64,000 nt of DNA from the NCBI GenBank assembly GCA_028277985.1, contig JANQFG010000164.1, positions 1 to 64,000 of the forward strand, given 5' to 3'. A program made the position numbers and the translations under genes. Under the pieces are notes generated by a model, which made no database searches, had not been told where the DNA came from, and saw only the letters and a program-made list of their open reading frames with translations. How positions within the stretch are numbered: the stretch's first letter is position 1; every line of letters starts with the position of its first letter. Origin of the DNA: a bacterium (lineage in GTDB: Bacteria; Desulfobacterota; DSWW01). Shown in pieces: positions 16,537 to 25,984 of this stretch.

Positions 16537-17295
16537 ATGGCGGAGACGACGAAGACAAAGAAGCCTTCGACGAGCACCCTGTCCCGAGATCTCACCACCC
16601 GATTGTTGAGACGCATCATTGATGGTGTCTATCCGGCCGGTACCAAGCTTCCGACGGAGCGTGTGCTGGCCGAGGAGTTTGGTGTTGCCCGGACGGTCGT
16701 AAGGGAGGCGCTCAAGCGTATCGAAGCATATGGCATGCTAACGATTCGCCAGGGATCAGGTGCCCTCGTCGAAGATTTCCAGACCGTGGGTGGAATAGAG
16801 CTTGCGGATCTGCTGATCGTTCGTAAAGACGGGAGCATCGACGAGGAGTTTGTGGAAGATATCGGCCGAATGCATGAGAACATGCATGTGTGGCTCACAC
16901 AGCTTGCGGCAAGGAACAGCACGAAGGAACAGATCGAAGAATTGAAGAGTCTTCTGCGGAAACGCGCTGCCTTGCCCGAGCAGGACGAAGACAGGAAGAC
17001 GCTCACCTTCGAGATCACAAGACGCATCGTTCAGGCCTCTCACAACAGGTTTCTTGAACTCCTGTTCAATACCCTTGCCCGAACGACCCGCACATCCCGC
17101 ACCATATTCGAGCTGCCTGTCTATTTTGACCCAGAGATCCAGACTTTTTTCGAACGGCTTGTAGAGACCTTTGAGAACCGGGATTCGGAGATGGCCGGGC
17201 TGCTTACGACCCGAGTGTTCGAGGCAAACGTGGAAGCATTGCTGAAAGCAATGAGCAACGGGTCGCTTCATGACAAGACAGAAGAACCTGAATAG
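16537..17295 (+). CDS. FadR-like GntR family transcriptional regulator (copy 2)
   Basis: I start at the ATG at 16537 (MAETTKTKK), just after the nitrilase stop, with GGGAG upstream; an earlier ATG at 16489 lies inside the nitrilase. The 252-residue product has a winged helix (LLRRIIDGVYPAGTKLPTER, TVVREALKRIE) and an FCD domain with QASHNRF and the shared block LLFNTLARTTR. It is clearly a paralogue of the regulator at 1530-2321, including the DNA-reading helix region, which explains why both operons carry the same ATTGGT-N3-ACCAAT palindrome. Being inside operon B, it probably represses its own operon until a pathway acid or CoA ester binds. Confidence 0.93.
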   Translation: MAETTKTKKPSTSTLSRDLTTRLLRRIIDGVYPAGTKLPTERVLAEEFGVARTVVREALKRIEAYGMLTIRQGSGALVEDFQTVGGIELADLLIVRKDGSIDEEFVEDIGRMHENMHVWLTQLAARNSTKEQIEELKSLLRKRAALPEQDEDRKTLTFEITRRIVQASHNRFLELLFNTLARTTRTSRTIFELPVYFDPEIQTFFERLVETFENRDSEMAGLLTTRVFEANVEALLKAMSNGSLHDKTEEPE

Positions 17296-17340
17296 CGGTG
17301 ACATGCAGCCTCGGTGCGGCTACGCAAGGGGGGGAAAGAA

Positions 17341-18837
17341 ATGAGTGGAAAGGAAAGCTCGGATCGCGGGGGTGAATGGTCCAGAGATCTCAGGGGGTGG
17401 CTCAAATGCCTGGAAGCGGAGAATGAGCTCAGGGTGGTACAGGCTCCGGTAAGCCCCGACGGAGAGATACAGGAAATCGCCCGCCAGATGTCGGCCCGAC
17501 AGGGACCGGCGGTTCTGTTTACCAAAGTGGTCGGCCATGAACAGACATGGTGCAGCAAGCTGTTCGTGGGGAGCCTTAACTCCTTCGGGAAGGTGCCCCT
17601 GGCCCTGGGTCTGCCGAAGGACTCTCCTCTGCCCGTGACACTGGAAAGGCTCAGGGAGACCCTGCGAACCCCTGTCTCTCCAGTCGTCGTGGATACGGGT
17701 CCGGTGAAGGCGAATATCATCCGCAAAGGAATCAACTTGAACGAAATTCCTGTGCCCTGGTGGCATCCGCAGGACGGGGGCCGTTACATCAACATGTGGC
17801 ACGGGGTCGTAACGAAAGATCCGGATTCGGGGGAGTACAACCTGGGGTGCTATCGAGGCCACATCGTTGACGCGGACCAGATCGTCTCCCTGCTCGTGAG
17901 GAGCCAGCACTGGGGTCGTCAATACAAGAAGTACCGCGACCGGGGCGAGGACATGCCCGTTGCATTCGTCTACGGGATGGATCCGACGATGATGATTGCA
18001 GCCGGGTCGCCCGTAACCACCTGCGGCCCCTGGGGAGAGTATGAGTGGATGGGCGCCATGATGGGAGAACCTCTGCCTTTGGTCAAGTGCGAGACGATCG
18101 ATCTGTGTGTTCCGGCCTCGGCGGAGATCGTGATCGAGGGGCACATCTTGCGCGACCCGGATACCTATGTGATGGAGGGTCCTCTCAAGGAAGCGAGCGG
18201 GCGGTACAGCGAGCCCGGAATGATGCCCGTAATGAAGGTAGGGTGCATCAGCCATCGAGACGACCCGATCTATACTGGAAGTGCATCCGGCCTGGCCCCG
18301 ATTCTGGAAGAGCAACTCATCACGATTGCCGCCGGCACGACAGCAATCCTGAAGAACCACCTGCAGAACGCCGGCATCCCGATCGTGGATCTCACCCTTG
18401 CACCCTTTTTCGCGGTCAGCATCAAGAAGATGTGGGAGGGGCATCCCATGCAGGTCGCCTACACGCTGCTCGGGCACAAGTCCTCCAACATGCCGATCAA
18501 GATGCTGGTCGTGGTGGAAGACGATGTCAACATCTACGATCCCGGGGAGATCAACAGGGCTATCAACAACAATGTGGACCCGGAGAAAGACGTGCATGTT
18601 CTGCCGGTGAACAATCTGATCTTCGATGTTGCCACGTCCAAAGAGGACTCGAATATAGAGAAACACGGAGGAGTCCTTGGCAGCAAGCTCTTCATAGATG
18701 CCACTGTCAAATGGAGCAGGCATCTCAAGCAGGATCGGTGGGGAGGAGCCAGGGTCGCGCCAGTCGAGCCGCCGCCCCCCGAGGATGTGGAGAAGGTGAA
18801 GAGCCGATGGACGGAATACGGTTTTGGGCAGTACTAG
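17341..18837 (+). CDS. UbiD family (prenylated-FMN) decarboxylase
   Basis: The ATG at 17341 follows a run of G that serves as Shine-Dalgarno, giving 498 residues. UbiD enzymes remove or add a carboxyl group on aromatic or conjugated unsaturated acids using prenylated FMN. Characteristic segments are NEIPVPWWHPQDGGRYI, the glutamate pair in VMEGPLKEASGRY (Glu279 and Glu284), and VDLTLAPFFAVSIKK. The prFMN-making UbiX partner is not in the window and must be encoded elsewhere. Position between the FadR-like regulator and the desaturase-like flavoproteins makes it the only clear C-C bond-making or -breaking enzyme of operon B. Confidence 0.92.
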   Translation: MSGKESSDRGGEWSRDLRGWLKCLEAENELRVVQAPVSPDGEIQEIARQMSARQGPAVLFTKVVGHEQTWCSKLFVGSLNSFGKVPLALGLPKDSPLPVTLERLRETLRTPVSPVVVDTGPVKANIIRKGINLNEIPVPWWHPQDGGRYINMWHGVVTKDPDSGEYNLGCYRGHIVDADQIVSLLVRSQHWGRQYKKYRDRGEDMPVAFVYGMDPTMMIAAGSPVTTCGPWGEYEWMGAMMGEPLPLVKCETIDLCVPASAEIVIEGHILRDPDTYVMEGPLKEASGRYSEPGMMPVMKVGCISHRDDPIYTGSASGLAPILEEQLITIAAGTTAILKNHLQNAGIPIVDLTLAPFFAVSIKKMWEGHPMQVAYTLLGHKSSNMPIKMLVVVEDDVNIYDPGEINRAINNNVDPEKDVHVLPVNNLIFDVATSKEDSNIEKHGGVLGSKLFIDATVKWSRHLKQDRWGGARVAPVEPPPPEDVEKVKSRWTEYGFGQY

Positions 18838-18888
18838 GCATCTCTACGACATGGTCGAGACAAGAGAATCAACCGGGAGGAGATCAGC

Positions 18889-19212
18889 ATGCAATGCGGA
18901 TCCACAGGACTGGGCAACATGGCCCTGAAAATGAGACTCGCTGATGAAAGCCAGATGACGAAACTGCCACCCACTCGCCCGCCGGAGGGGTCTCTCATCA
19001 TGTACTGCAAGACCTACGACCCTGTGGTCTGGTGTGTCTGGATAGGGATCGAACCGGAGGACATGGGGGCCTTGCTGCGACTGGTTTTCAAGAAGGAGAC
19101 CATCGTTTTCCTCATCAAGTCCCTGGCCCGGACCTTGTCCGCCGGCTTGAAAGGGTTGTTCTCGAGAAAAGTGGGTGAGCAGGAAACGGCCGAAATCGAT
19201 TCAAAGGAATAG
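18889..19212 (+). CDS. Small protein of unknown function in operon B
   Basis: This 107-residue protein is not recognised. The middle carries a hydrophobic aromatic stretch (SLIMYCKTYDPVVWCVWIGI) and the C-terminal third is basic and amphipathic (SLARTLSAGLKGLFSRK), ending with a charged tail. It has three cysteines and no signal peptide. GGGAGGAG lies upstream of the ATG at 18889; a second in-frame Met follows at residue 11. It sits 14 bases before a flavoprotein gene, so a small partner of that flavoprotein is possible, in parallel with the small first gene of operon A, but the two small proteins show no clear similarity. Confidence 0.65.
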   Translation: MQCGSTGLGNMALKMRLADESQMTKLPPTRPPEGSLIMYCKTYDPVVWCVWIGIEPEDMGALLRLVFKKETIVFLIKSLARTLSAGLKGLFSRKVGEQETAEIDSKE

Positions 19213-19226
19213 AAGGGGAGGGCGGC

Positions 19227-20900
19227 ATGAACGAGATGCACGAATACGATGTGATTATTATCGGTGCAGGCCTGGCAGGGGGGCTGCCGGCCGGTTGTTA
19301 CCTGCAGAAGGCAGGGGCACGCGTCCTCATGATAGAGGCGAACCAGGAGGTTGGGACGCACTGCAAATCGAATGAATTCTTCCCAGGTGCCATGTGTACG
19401 CCCTGCGCATCCGGATTTTTCGGGGGCGCTGCCCCTATGTGGGAAGACCTCGATCTGGAGGATTACGGTTTGCAGTACCTGTTGCCCGGGCGTTTCTTTG
19501 GCGCCTTCTTCCCGGACCACACCAACCTCTATCTCGGGCCTGTGGATCTGGAAGGCAGCTTGCAGGCCATAGCCCGCTTCTCGGAAAAGGATGCCCAGAA
19601 GTTTCAATCCATGATCGGCCCGATCCTGGAGACCTTTGTAGAGATGAACGAGTTGATGGTCTTCTCCCCTCCCACGCCTCAGAACCTGATCCGGGTCTAC
19701 GAAATGCAGGCCGCTATTGCGGGCGTGCCGGTAGATGATTTCGTGGAGATGAATGCCTTCGAATTTCTGAATGTCATGTTTGAAGACGACAGGCTCAAGC
19801 AGGTCATGTTTCAGCCGGGATGCGCAACCCTGACCATGGGCGACCCGTTGGCCAAGGGCCAGGGTCCCTTGGGAATCATGGGCTCGTTCTATGTTCCCAC
19901 CGGGCAGTTGAAAGGAACCAACCACTCGATCGTGCACGCACTGGCGAGGCATTTTCTCGCCCACGGCGGAACCATGTGGAGGAACACGATTGTCGATGAG
20001 ATCGTGACCGAGGAAGGAATGGCCAAAGGTGTCAAGCTCAGCGACGATTCGGTCATGTTTCCCGGCCAGACGATCATGGCCAAGCACGCTGTAATGAGCA
20101 ACGTAGGTGCACGGAAATCGCTGGAACTCATCGGCGAAGACGTGATGATGCAGGAGGACGCGCGCCTTGCCGTGAAGATGAAATACTTCGACAACGCCTC
20201 GCGTTCGTCGAGCGTAACCATCTGGGCGCTGAAAAAGCAACCGCAGTGGAAGAGCGCGGCCCATGACCCGTACATCATGAAGTCGGATTTCTACTACAAA
20301 GGCAAGAATTCAATCGAAGACTGGAAATCATGGTTTGTTGCCGAAAGGTGCGGCGATCCGGAGAAGGCCTTCAGCGGATGGTGGGAGATGCTCGTGCCGG
20401 CCAATGTGGATCCCACGCAGGCGTCGCCCGAAGGCTATCTGACCTTTCGATTGGAGGAGATCATGCCCTTCTGGTGGCGGGACGTGGATGGAAACTCGCA
20501 TCCCGAGAAATGGGACGACATGAAGTGGGAGCTCGTCAAGAAACGTGAAGACGAATTGGAGCAGTATGCCCCCGGCTTCAAGGACAGCATCTTGGACGTT
20601 CTGGCCATCTCTCCCCTCGACTTGTGGCGCGGCAACATGGCGTCCGAGTATGGGGACGGGATAGGTGGTGCATTTCCTGCGAATCAGTCCTTCCTGGACC
20701 GGATGCCCTACCGCATGCCGATCAAGAACCTGTACATGTGCAACAGTGTGTGGCCCATCTCTCTGAGCTGGGGCGCCCCCGGGTACAATGCGGCCTGCGT
20801 AGTGGCCGAAGATATGGGGATCCGAAAGCAGCCCTGGTGGATTCACAGGCCGGGCGAATGGATGCTCAAGAATCTTGCCCGTCTTGCTGTACAGGAGTGA
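19227..20900 (+). CDS. Phytoene desaturase-like FAD-dependent oxidoreductase 1
   Basis: The 557-residue protein opens with a dinucleotide-binding motif (YDVIIIGAGLAGGLPAGCYL) and continues LMIEANQEVGTH, the pattern of the amine oxidase/phytoene desaturase superfamily. The C-terminal FAD segment reads YMCNSVWPISLSWGAPGYNA. The family dehydrogenates or isomerises hydrophobic substrates such as carotenoids, and relatives occur in many catabolic clusters. It is followed 40 bases later by a second member, and the two are alike in length but divergent, so they may act as a pair or as a heteromer. The acceptor and substrate are not evident. Confidence 0.87.
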   Translation: MNEMHEYDVIIIGAGLAGGLPAGCYLQKAGARVLMIEANQEVGTHCKSNEFFPGAMCTPCASGFFGGAAPMWEDLDLEDYGLQYLLPGRFFGAFFPDHTNLYLGPVDLEGSLQAIARFSEKDAQKFQSMIGPILETFVEMNELMVFSPPTPQNLIRVYEMQAAIAGVPVDDFVEMNAFEFLNVMFEDDRLKQVMFQPGCATLTMGDPLAKGQGPLGIMGSFYVPTGQLKGTNHSIVHALARHFLAHGGTMWRNTIVDEIVTEEGMAKGVKLSDDSVMFPGQTIMAKHAVMSNVGARKSLELIGEDVMMQEDARLAVKMKYFDNASRSSSVTIWALKKQPQWKSAAHDPYIMKSDFYYKGKNSIEDWKSWFVAERCGDPEKAFSGWWEMLVPANVDPTQASPEGYLTFRLEEIMPFWWRDVDGNSHPEKWDDMKWELVKKREDELEQYAPGFKDSILDVLAISPLDLWRGNMASEYGDGIGGAFPANQSFLDRMPYRMPIKNLYMCNSVWPISLSWGAPGYNAACVVAEDMGIRKQPWWIHRPGEWMLKNLARLAVQE

Positions 20901-20940
20901 TCTCGGCGATTCGCCATAAGGACCAAAAGGAGAACAGGAT

Positions 20941-22572
20941 ATGGTTAGCGGCAACGAATTCGATGTCATCGTGGTGGGTGCAGGCCCGAACGGATTGAGC
21001 TGCGGGGCCTATCTGGCCAGGGCGGGGGCCAAGGTCTGTGTCCTCGAGAAGAAGTGGGAGACGGGCGGTGGGCTCTCTACAGATGATTTCCAATCTCCCT
21101 TCCGGTTCAATCTCCACGCTATCTACATGATGCTGGCCGAACAGATGCCCGCGTATCAAGATCTGGATCTGCCGGACAACAACCTGGCCTTTCTGCGTCC
21201 GGAGGTACAGATGGCCTTCCACTACAAGGATGGCTCCGCCCTGGTCCTGTACACCGATCCGAACAAGTCGGCCGAGTCGATTCGCCAGTTCTCGCCTGAA
21301 GATGCTGAAACGTTTCAGAGGATGTACGCCGAGTTCAAGGAGATCTCGGACGAGATCCTGATCCCGGCGACCTATGTGCATCCGGTGCCCGGTCTGGACA
21401 ACGTCATGCTCATGAACCAAACGGAGTTGGGAAGGCGTTGTGTGGAGGTTTCTGAGCAGACACCCGCGTCCGTGCTCGACTTCTACGGTTTCAAGAACCC
21501 CCGGGTGAGAGGTGCCCTGCTCTACATCTGCACCATGTGGGGCCTGGATCCGGATTCAACCAGTGTAGGGTACCTGATTCCGCTGTACATCTACCGCATG
21601 CTCAATGCCGCCATCGTTCGGGGCGGATCCCACACCCTGTCGTCGGCCATCCACAATGCCTTGAAGAGGAACAACGGAAAGGTTCTCGAGTGGGCCGATG
21701 TGAACGAAATCATCGTGGAGGGCGGGAAGGCCGTGGGTGTTCGGACTACGGATGGACGGGAATTCCGGGCCAAAGCAGTGGTCAGCACTTTGAACCCGGA
21801 GCAGACCTTTCTCAAGTGTCTGGAAGAGAAGGACCTTCACGAGGATCTGGTCGCCAGTGTGAAGAACTGGCGCTGGGAACACCGCAGCTTCTACACGGCT
21901 CACTGGGGCATCAAGGGGGAGGTTCCGGAGTTCAAGGCGGCCGTAAACAACCCGGACGTGAACGAGGCACTCATTCACGTCTTCGGCTACGAGTCCGAAG
22001 AGGATGTGAAATCGCATGTTGCCAAGGTCGACAATGGAGAGTTGCTCGAGCCGGCTGGACACTTCACGTGTACGACGCAGTTCGACCGGCATCAGGCCTC
22101 GTGCAGCGGCCTCTACGGGCCCCTCAACACGCTCCGGTTCGAATCCTGGGCCTCCTACAAGCTGAACGGAAAAGAGTGGGACGACATCAAGCGTGATCTT
22201 TCCCAGCAGTGTTACGACATGGTGAGCAGCTACTCCACGAACATGGGCGACGCGAAGATCCTCTTTCAGTTTTCCTACAGCCCTCTGGATATCGAGAGAA
22301 GGCTCGAAACCATGACGAAGGGCTCCTTCAAGCACGGCGAGTACAACGCGCTGCAGATGGGCTACCTGCGGCCTAACGAAGATTGTTCACGCCATCGGAC
22401 ACCCTTGGAAGGGCTCTATCTCGGTGGTGCATCGAGCTATCCCGGCGGGATGATCCTGCTGAGCTCAGGCTATCTCGCTGCCAAGGTCGTGGTGGAAGAC
22501 CTGGGCCTGGACATGTGGTGGTCCCCGCCTGACTATGTCGTCAAGGCCAAGGAGAACGGCTACATACCCTAA
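20941..22572 (+). CDS. Phytoene desaturase-like FAD-dependent oxidoreductase 2
   Basis: This 543-residue flavoprotein begins FDVIVVGAGPNGLSCGAYLA and CVLEKKWETGGG, the NAD(P)-binding-like FAD motif of the phytoene desaturase superfamily, and ends with the C-terminal FAD segment GLYLGGASSYPGGMILLSSG. It is divergent from its upstream neighbour but lies in the same operon, 40 bases away, and is 14 bases before the acyl-CoA ligase. Like others in this superfamily it probably removes hydride from a ring or chain carbon. Nothing in the sequence suggests membrane insertion, though a hydrophobic substrate is likely from the family. Confidence 0.88.
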   Translation: MVSGNEFDVIVVGAGPNGLSCGAYLARAGAKVCVLEKKWETGGGLSTDDFQSPFRFNLHAIYMMLAEQMPAYQDLDLPDNNLAFLRPEVQMAFHYKDGSALVLYTDPNKSAESIRQFSPEDAETFQRMYAEFKEISDEILIPATYVHPVPGLDNVMLMNQTELGRRCVEVSEQTPASVLDFYGFKNPRVRGALLYICTMWGLDPDSTSVGYLIPLYIYRMLNAAIVRGGSHTLSSAIHNALKRNNGKVLEWADVNEIIVEGGKAVGVRTTDGREFRAKAVVSTLNPEQTFLKCLEEKDLHEDLVASVKNWRWEHRSFYTAHWGIKGEVPEFKAAVNNPDVNEALIHVFGYESEEDVKSHVAKVDNGELLEPAGHFTCTTQFDRHQASCSGLYGPLNTLRFESWASYKLNGKEWDDIKRDLSQQCYDMVSSYSTNMGDAKILFQFSYSPLDIERRLETMTKGSFKHGEYNALQMGYLRPNEDCSRHRTPLEGLYLGGASSYPGGMILLSSGYLAAKVVVEDLGLDMWWSPPDYVVKAKENGYIP

Positions 22573-22586
22573 GAAGGGGAAGCGTC

Positions 22587-24185
22587 ATGTGGAAGAATCC
22601 GCAGACCATTCGGGAACTGCTCGAGAGAAACATGGCTGACTTTGCGGACCGGGAGGCCTTGGTTTCCGTTTCGTACCGAACCAGGCAGTGGCTTCGTCAC
22701 ACCTGGAAGGAGATGGACGAGCAATCCGGCCGCCTCGCGGCCGGCCTTGCAGATCTCGGTGTGAAAAAGGGCCAGAAGGTGGGGTTCATGCTCACGAACA
22801 GCGTGGAGTGTTATACAACCTATCTGGCGATCCACAAGCTCGGTGCCGTGTTCGTCCCAATCAACGTCCGCCTGGTTCCACGGGAAGTCGAGCACATTTT
22901 GGAGCACTCGGATACGGACTGGATCATCGCAGGGCACGACTTTCTTCCGTTGGTGGATCAGGTGCGGGACCGGCTGAACATCAAGACCTATGTGGGGATC
23001 GAAAAGGAGGGGCAGGAACTTCCGGGCTGGGTCGAATCGTTTTCAAAACTGATGTCGTGCACCGGTTCTCTACCGGCACTCTCCATTGGCCCGGACGATG
23101 AAGCCGACATATTGTACACGAGCGGGACCACTGGTCTTCCCAAGGGGGTGGTGCTTACGCAATCGAACAAGGTGGCTTGTGGTCGCCTGATCGGCACTTC
23201 TTGTGATATGTCGCGGCTACACTGTGGCGTGCCTCGCCTGCAGAACGTTTTTCCTTTCTTCACGTCGAGCGGGTGCAGCTCGGTCATGATGATGTGGCTC
23301 TATTTCGCACCCGTGGTCATCTTGGAGGAGACCTTTGATGCGGTCAAGACGTTTGAGATCATGGAGAAGGAAAGGCCCACAGCCTACGGCGGCGCCCCTG
23401 CCATGTTTGTCTTTCTGTTGAACCACCCTCGGTTCAAGGAATTCGATACCTCCTCGGTTCGCACGTTGATCTCCGGTGCTGCGGCCATGCCGGAGGAGAT
23501 CATTCGGAAGCTGCAAGCCGCATGGCCCGGTATCAAGGTATACACTACCTATGCCTTGACCGAGGGGGGTACTGGTGGAACGACCCTGAATGCTGCCGAT
23601 ATGTTCACCAAGATCGGGTCTGTTGGGCAACCGTGGGCGCCGGACCAGGAAATGAGGATCGTAAACGACCAGGGTCAAGAAGTTGAACCCGGAGTGGTGG
23701 GAGAGATTGTCCTCCGTGGGCCGAATGTCATGAAGGAATACTACAAGAACCCGGAATCTACCGCGCAAACCCTCCGTGATGGCTGGCTCCACACCGGGGA
23801 CATGGGCCGGTGCGACGAGGAGGGCTACCTCTACTTCACGGACCGAAAGAAGGATATGATCGTCCGGGGAGGTTACAACGTGTACTCCGTGGAGGTGGAA
23901 AGCGTGTTGTACGAACACCCGGCGGTCGGCCAATGTGCCGTGGTGGCAAAGCCCCATCCTAGCCTCGGTGAGGATGTATTGGCCTTTGTGGTTCCGAAAC
24001 CGGGTGAGGAAGTCACTGCGGAAGCCCTTCAGGAGTTCACGCGGGACAAATTGGCAGACTACAAACGCCCTCGAGACGTTCGATTTCTCGACTCGATGCC
24101 GATCAACCCAACGGGCAAGGTGGATAAGAGGACTCTCAAAACCCAGTACCTCGAAGGAAAGGAGGAAGGTTCCGATGGCTCCTGA
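22587..24185 (+). CDS. AMP-dependent acyl-CoA ligase
   Basis: The 532-residue protein has the ANL-family motifs in order: the P-loop YTSGTTGLPKGVV (around residue 176), the YALTEGG segment, HTGDMGRCDEEGY, DRKKDMIVRGGYNVY and the C-terminal lysine region NPTGKVDK. It makes an acyl-adenylate and then an acyl-CoA thioester from a carboxylic acid, ATP and CoA. Which acid cannot be read off with certainty; the middle acyl-binding region is unlike standard acetate ligases. Its 3' end overlaps the next gene by 11 bases. In operon B it probably activates the acid made or released by the nitrilase and UbiD steps. Confidence 0.94.
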   Translation: MWKNPQTIRELLERNMADFADREALVSVSYRTRQWLRHTWKEMDEQSGRLAAGLADLGVKKGQKVGFMLTNSVECYTTYLAIHKLGAVFVPINVRLVPREVEHILEHSDTDWIIAGHDFLPLVDQVRDRLNIKTYVGIEKEGQELPGWVESFSKLMSCTGSLPALSIGPDDEADILYTSGTTGLPKGVVLTQSNKVACGRLIGTSCDMSRLHCGVPRLQNVFPFFTSSGCSSVMMMWLYFAPVVILEETFDAVKTFEIMEKERPTAYGGAPAMFVFLLNHPRFKEFDTSSVRTLISGAAAMPEEIIRKLQAAWPGIKVYTTYALTEGGTGGTTLNAADMFTKIGSVGQPWAPDQEMRIVNDQGQEVEPGVVGEIVLRGPNVMKEYYKNPESTAQTLRDGWLHTGDMGRCDEEGYLYFTDRKKDMIVRGGYNVYSVEVESVLYEHPAVGQCAVVAKPHPSLGEDVLAFVVPKPGEEVTAEALQEFTRDKLADYKRPRDVRFLDSMPINPTGKVDKRTLKTQYLEGKEEGSDGS

Positions 24186-24666
24186 AGCGGACGTGAAGGA
24201 ACTGGCGCGGGAAATCCAGGCTCTGCGGGACGTCGAGGCCATCAAGCAACTCAAATATCGGTATTCCGAGGGGTGTGACGTGGCGGTGAACGAAGGAAGG
24301 ACCGAGGCGTTTCTTGAGGTGTTCACACCGGACATACTCTGGGACGGAGGTGATTTCGGTCAGTTCAAGGGTGTGGATGAGGTGAAGGGTTTCATCGAGG
24401 CGATGCAGGCACAGATCCGATTCACATATCACTTCTTTACAAATCCCGTCATCAAGGTGGACGGAAATGACGCCATCGCCCGTTGGCGTCTGTTGGCCGT
24501 ATACACCGAAACCGAAGGGCGGGACACGATGCTTGCCGGTATCGAAGATGATGAATATCAAAAGGTGGATGGCCGCTGGCTGATCTCGAAGTTGAAGCTG
24601 ACAACGGCTTTCTATGCACCTTTCAAGGAAGGCTGGCACGAGTTGGTTCTCGGCCTGAGAGAATGA
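24175..24666 (+). CDS. SnoaL-like (NTF2-fold) protein
   Basis: I start at the ATG at 24175, with GGAGGAAGG upstream, inside the end of the ligase gene; this gives 163 residues. The start (LAREIQALRDVEAIKQLKYR) is the helix pattern of NTF2-like SnoaL_4 proteins, which include dehydratases and isomerases such as the bile acid 7-alpha-dehydratase. The cone-shaped barrel follows (YHFFTNPVIKVDGNDAIARW). The family acts on polycyclic or alicyclic CoA esters among other things, and coupling to an acyl-CoA ligase fits a dehydratase role here, but many members are of unknown function. It is the last gene of operon B. Confidence 0.85.
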   Translation: MAPEADVKELAREIQALRDVEAIKQLKYRYSEGCDVAVNEGRTEAFLEVFTPDILWDGGDFGQFKGVDEVKGFIEAMQAQIRFTYHFFTNPVIKVDGNDAIARWRLLAVYTETEGRDTMLAGIEDDEYQKVDGRWLISKLKLTTAFYAPFKEGWHELVLGLRE

Positions 24667-24728
24667 AGGATACGTAGGATGTAGACCGACGACCTTCCTC
24701 TGAAGCGCCGTCTGAAGTCGCCGGTGTA

Positions 24729-25196
24729 TTACAGGATCTCGTATACACGGTATGCGGCGCCGACTCCTTCGGGACGACCTATCCCAATGGCCAGGATCTT
24801 GTTCGTCCACAGATATTCTTCGGCCGAGGTCTCAAAGCGGTGGACCATCCTCCAGTAGAGCTCGGGGGCCTCTTCCTGAGGGTTCGTGAAGGCTCTCACA
24901 ATTTCCGACCAGGGGTGGAGTAAGCCGATATAGTGCATGTAAATGAGCTTCTCATCATCGGTTTTCAGCACGGTACGGACGTCCGCCTCCAAGACATTGT
25001 CGGGCCGTCTGATGGCATAATCCCCGCCGGTGGGCTCCACTACACCTCTCAAGCGAGGCCCTTCGAATGTTCCGCCGAGGATGCCGCCAGTGGTACGACG
25101 TCCCGACGGTGTTTTGCCAAGATCATAGCTGGGGGCAAGTTTCACACGGTAGTCAAAAAGAAACTCGAAATTCGGTTCCGGATGGTCAGCGATCAT
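24729..25196 (-). CDS. DUF3237 family protein
   Basis: The 155-residue product matches the DUF3237 pattern: FLFDYRVKLAPSYDLGKTP, GRRTTGGILGGTFEGPRLRG, and LEADVRTVLKTDDEKLIYM. The family forms a small beta-barrel whose biochemical role is not settled; members often sit in catabolic clusters. It converges on the end of operon B with 62 bases between, where I see no obvious terminator hairpin. The start has GAGAG upstream and the previous gene on the same strand ends 11 bases away, so it is cotranscribed with the TRAP T-component-like gene. Confidence 0.88.
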   Translation of the reverse strand: MIADHPEPNFEFLFDYRVKLAPSYDLGKTPSGRRTTGGILGGTFEGPRLRGVVEPTGGDYAIRRPDNVLEADVRTVLKTDDEKLIYMHYIGLLHPWSEIVRAFTNPQEEAPELYWRMVHRFETSAEEYLWTNKILAIGIGRPEGVGAAYRVYEIL

Positions 25197-25207
25197 CGGG
25201 CTCTCTC

Positions 25208-25984
25208 CTAAAAGTAGTCATCTATGTGAGACAGCATTTGGGTTGCATCCCTTTGAAAATGGACATTTGCGGGATATGGGCTGTCCGCTTCGAGTGGATC
25301 CTGTGAAACGACCCACTCCATGTCCTCTCGAAACGCTTCTTTGTCCTTTTTCCTGGTGTACACGTACTTCGCTCTTCCCCACCTGGCGTAGAGCCACTTC
25401 GGTCCGGCTTCTACCGCCTTATCGATGAATTCTTCAGCCTTCTTCAGGTTTCCGCCCAGAATCCTCGGAATGGTGGTGTAATAGAAGCCCCAAGCATAAT
25501 ACGGGTGACCACCCGCCCATGTGGGATCGATTTCGAGCATTCTTTTCATCGCCTTCATGATGCTGGCAGTCAGATGCATGTTACGTATTCTCTGAGGGAA
25601 ACTCAGACACTCCTTCCAGTACGACCCCGTTGCGGCATACCAGTAGTAGAGGGGAGCGATCTCCCTTTTCGACAGGACGGCACATGCCTCCCCCACTCTT
25701 TTTCCGTTCGCCCGCAGTTCCTTGAATTCCGGATGGGTATCCATTGCCTGCTCACAGTACTTGATTGCATCCAGATTATGTTTCTCTCTTTCGCGTCGAC
25801 TCTCTGTATATGCGAGAACCATGACGACATTGTATCTTCCGAGACTCCAGAGGGCTTCGTAGTTGGAAGGATCCCTTTCCAGGATTCGCTTGTATGTTGC
25901 GAGTAATGAGAGGAGCTTTTCCTTGTTGTCCGCTGTTCTAATCTGATCGTTCGCCTGGGCAAGCAGATCCGAAACATCGCTCAT
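25208..25984 (-). CDS. TRAP transporter T-component-like (TatT-type) helical repeat protein
   Basis: I start at the ATG at 25984, with GAGG nine bases upstream; an open frame extends further but with implausible sequence. The 258 residues form TPR-like helical repeats: LLSLLATYKRILERDPSNYE, then IAPLYYWYAATGSYW and LGGNLKKAEEFIDKAVEAGP, the patterns of TatT/TRAP_T proteins. TatT is a periplasmic lipoprotein partner of TRAP substrate-binding proteins in spirochaetes; this copy has no signal peptide at the chosen start and no TRAP permease nearby, so it may act in the cytosol. Its role beside DUF3237 is unknown. Confidence 0.75.
   Translation of the reverse strand: MSDVSDLLAQANDQIRTADNKEKLLSLLATYKRILERDPSNYEALWSLGRYNVVMVLAYTESRREREKHNLDAIKYCEQAMDTHPEFKELRANGKRVGEACAVLSKREIAPLYYWYAATGSYWKECLSFPQRIRNMHLTASIMKAMKRMLEIDPTWAGGHPYYAWGFYYTTIPRILGGNLKKAEEFIDKAVEAGPKWLYARWGRAKYVYTRKKDKEAFREDMEWVVSQDPLEADSPYPANVHFQRDATQMLSHIDDYF

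Noticed and set aside
17320..18723. A 467-codon antisense frame over the UbiD gene
   Set aside because: The plus strand encodes a clear UbiD protein with conserved residues; the antisense product is low-complexity and unrecognised.
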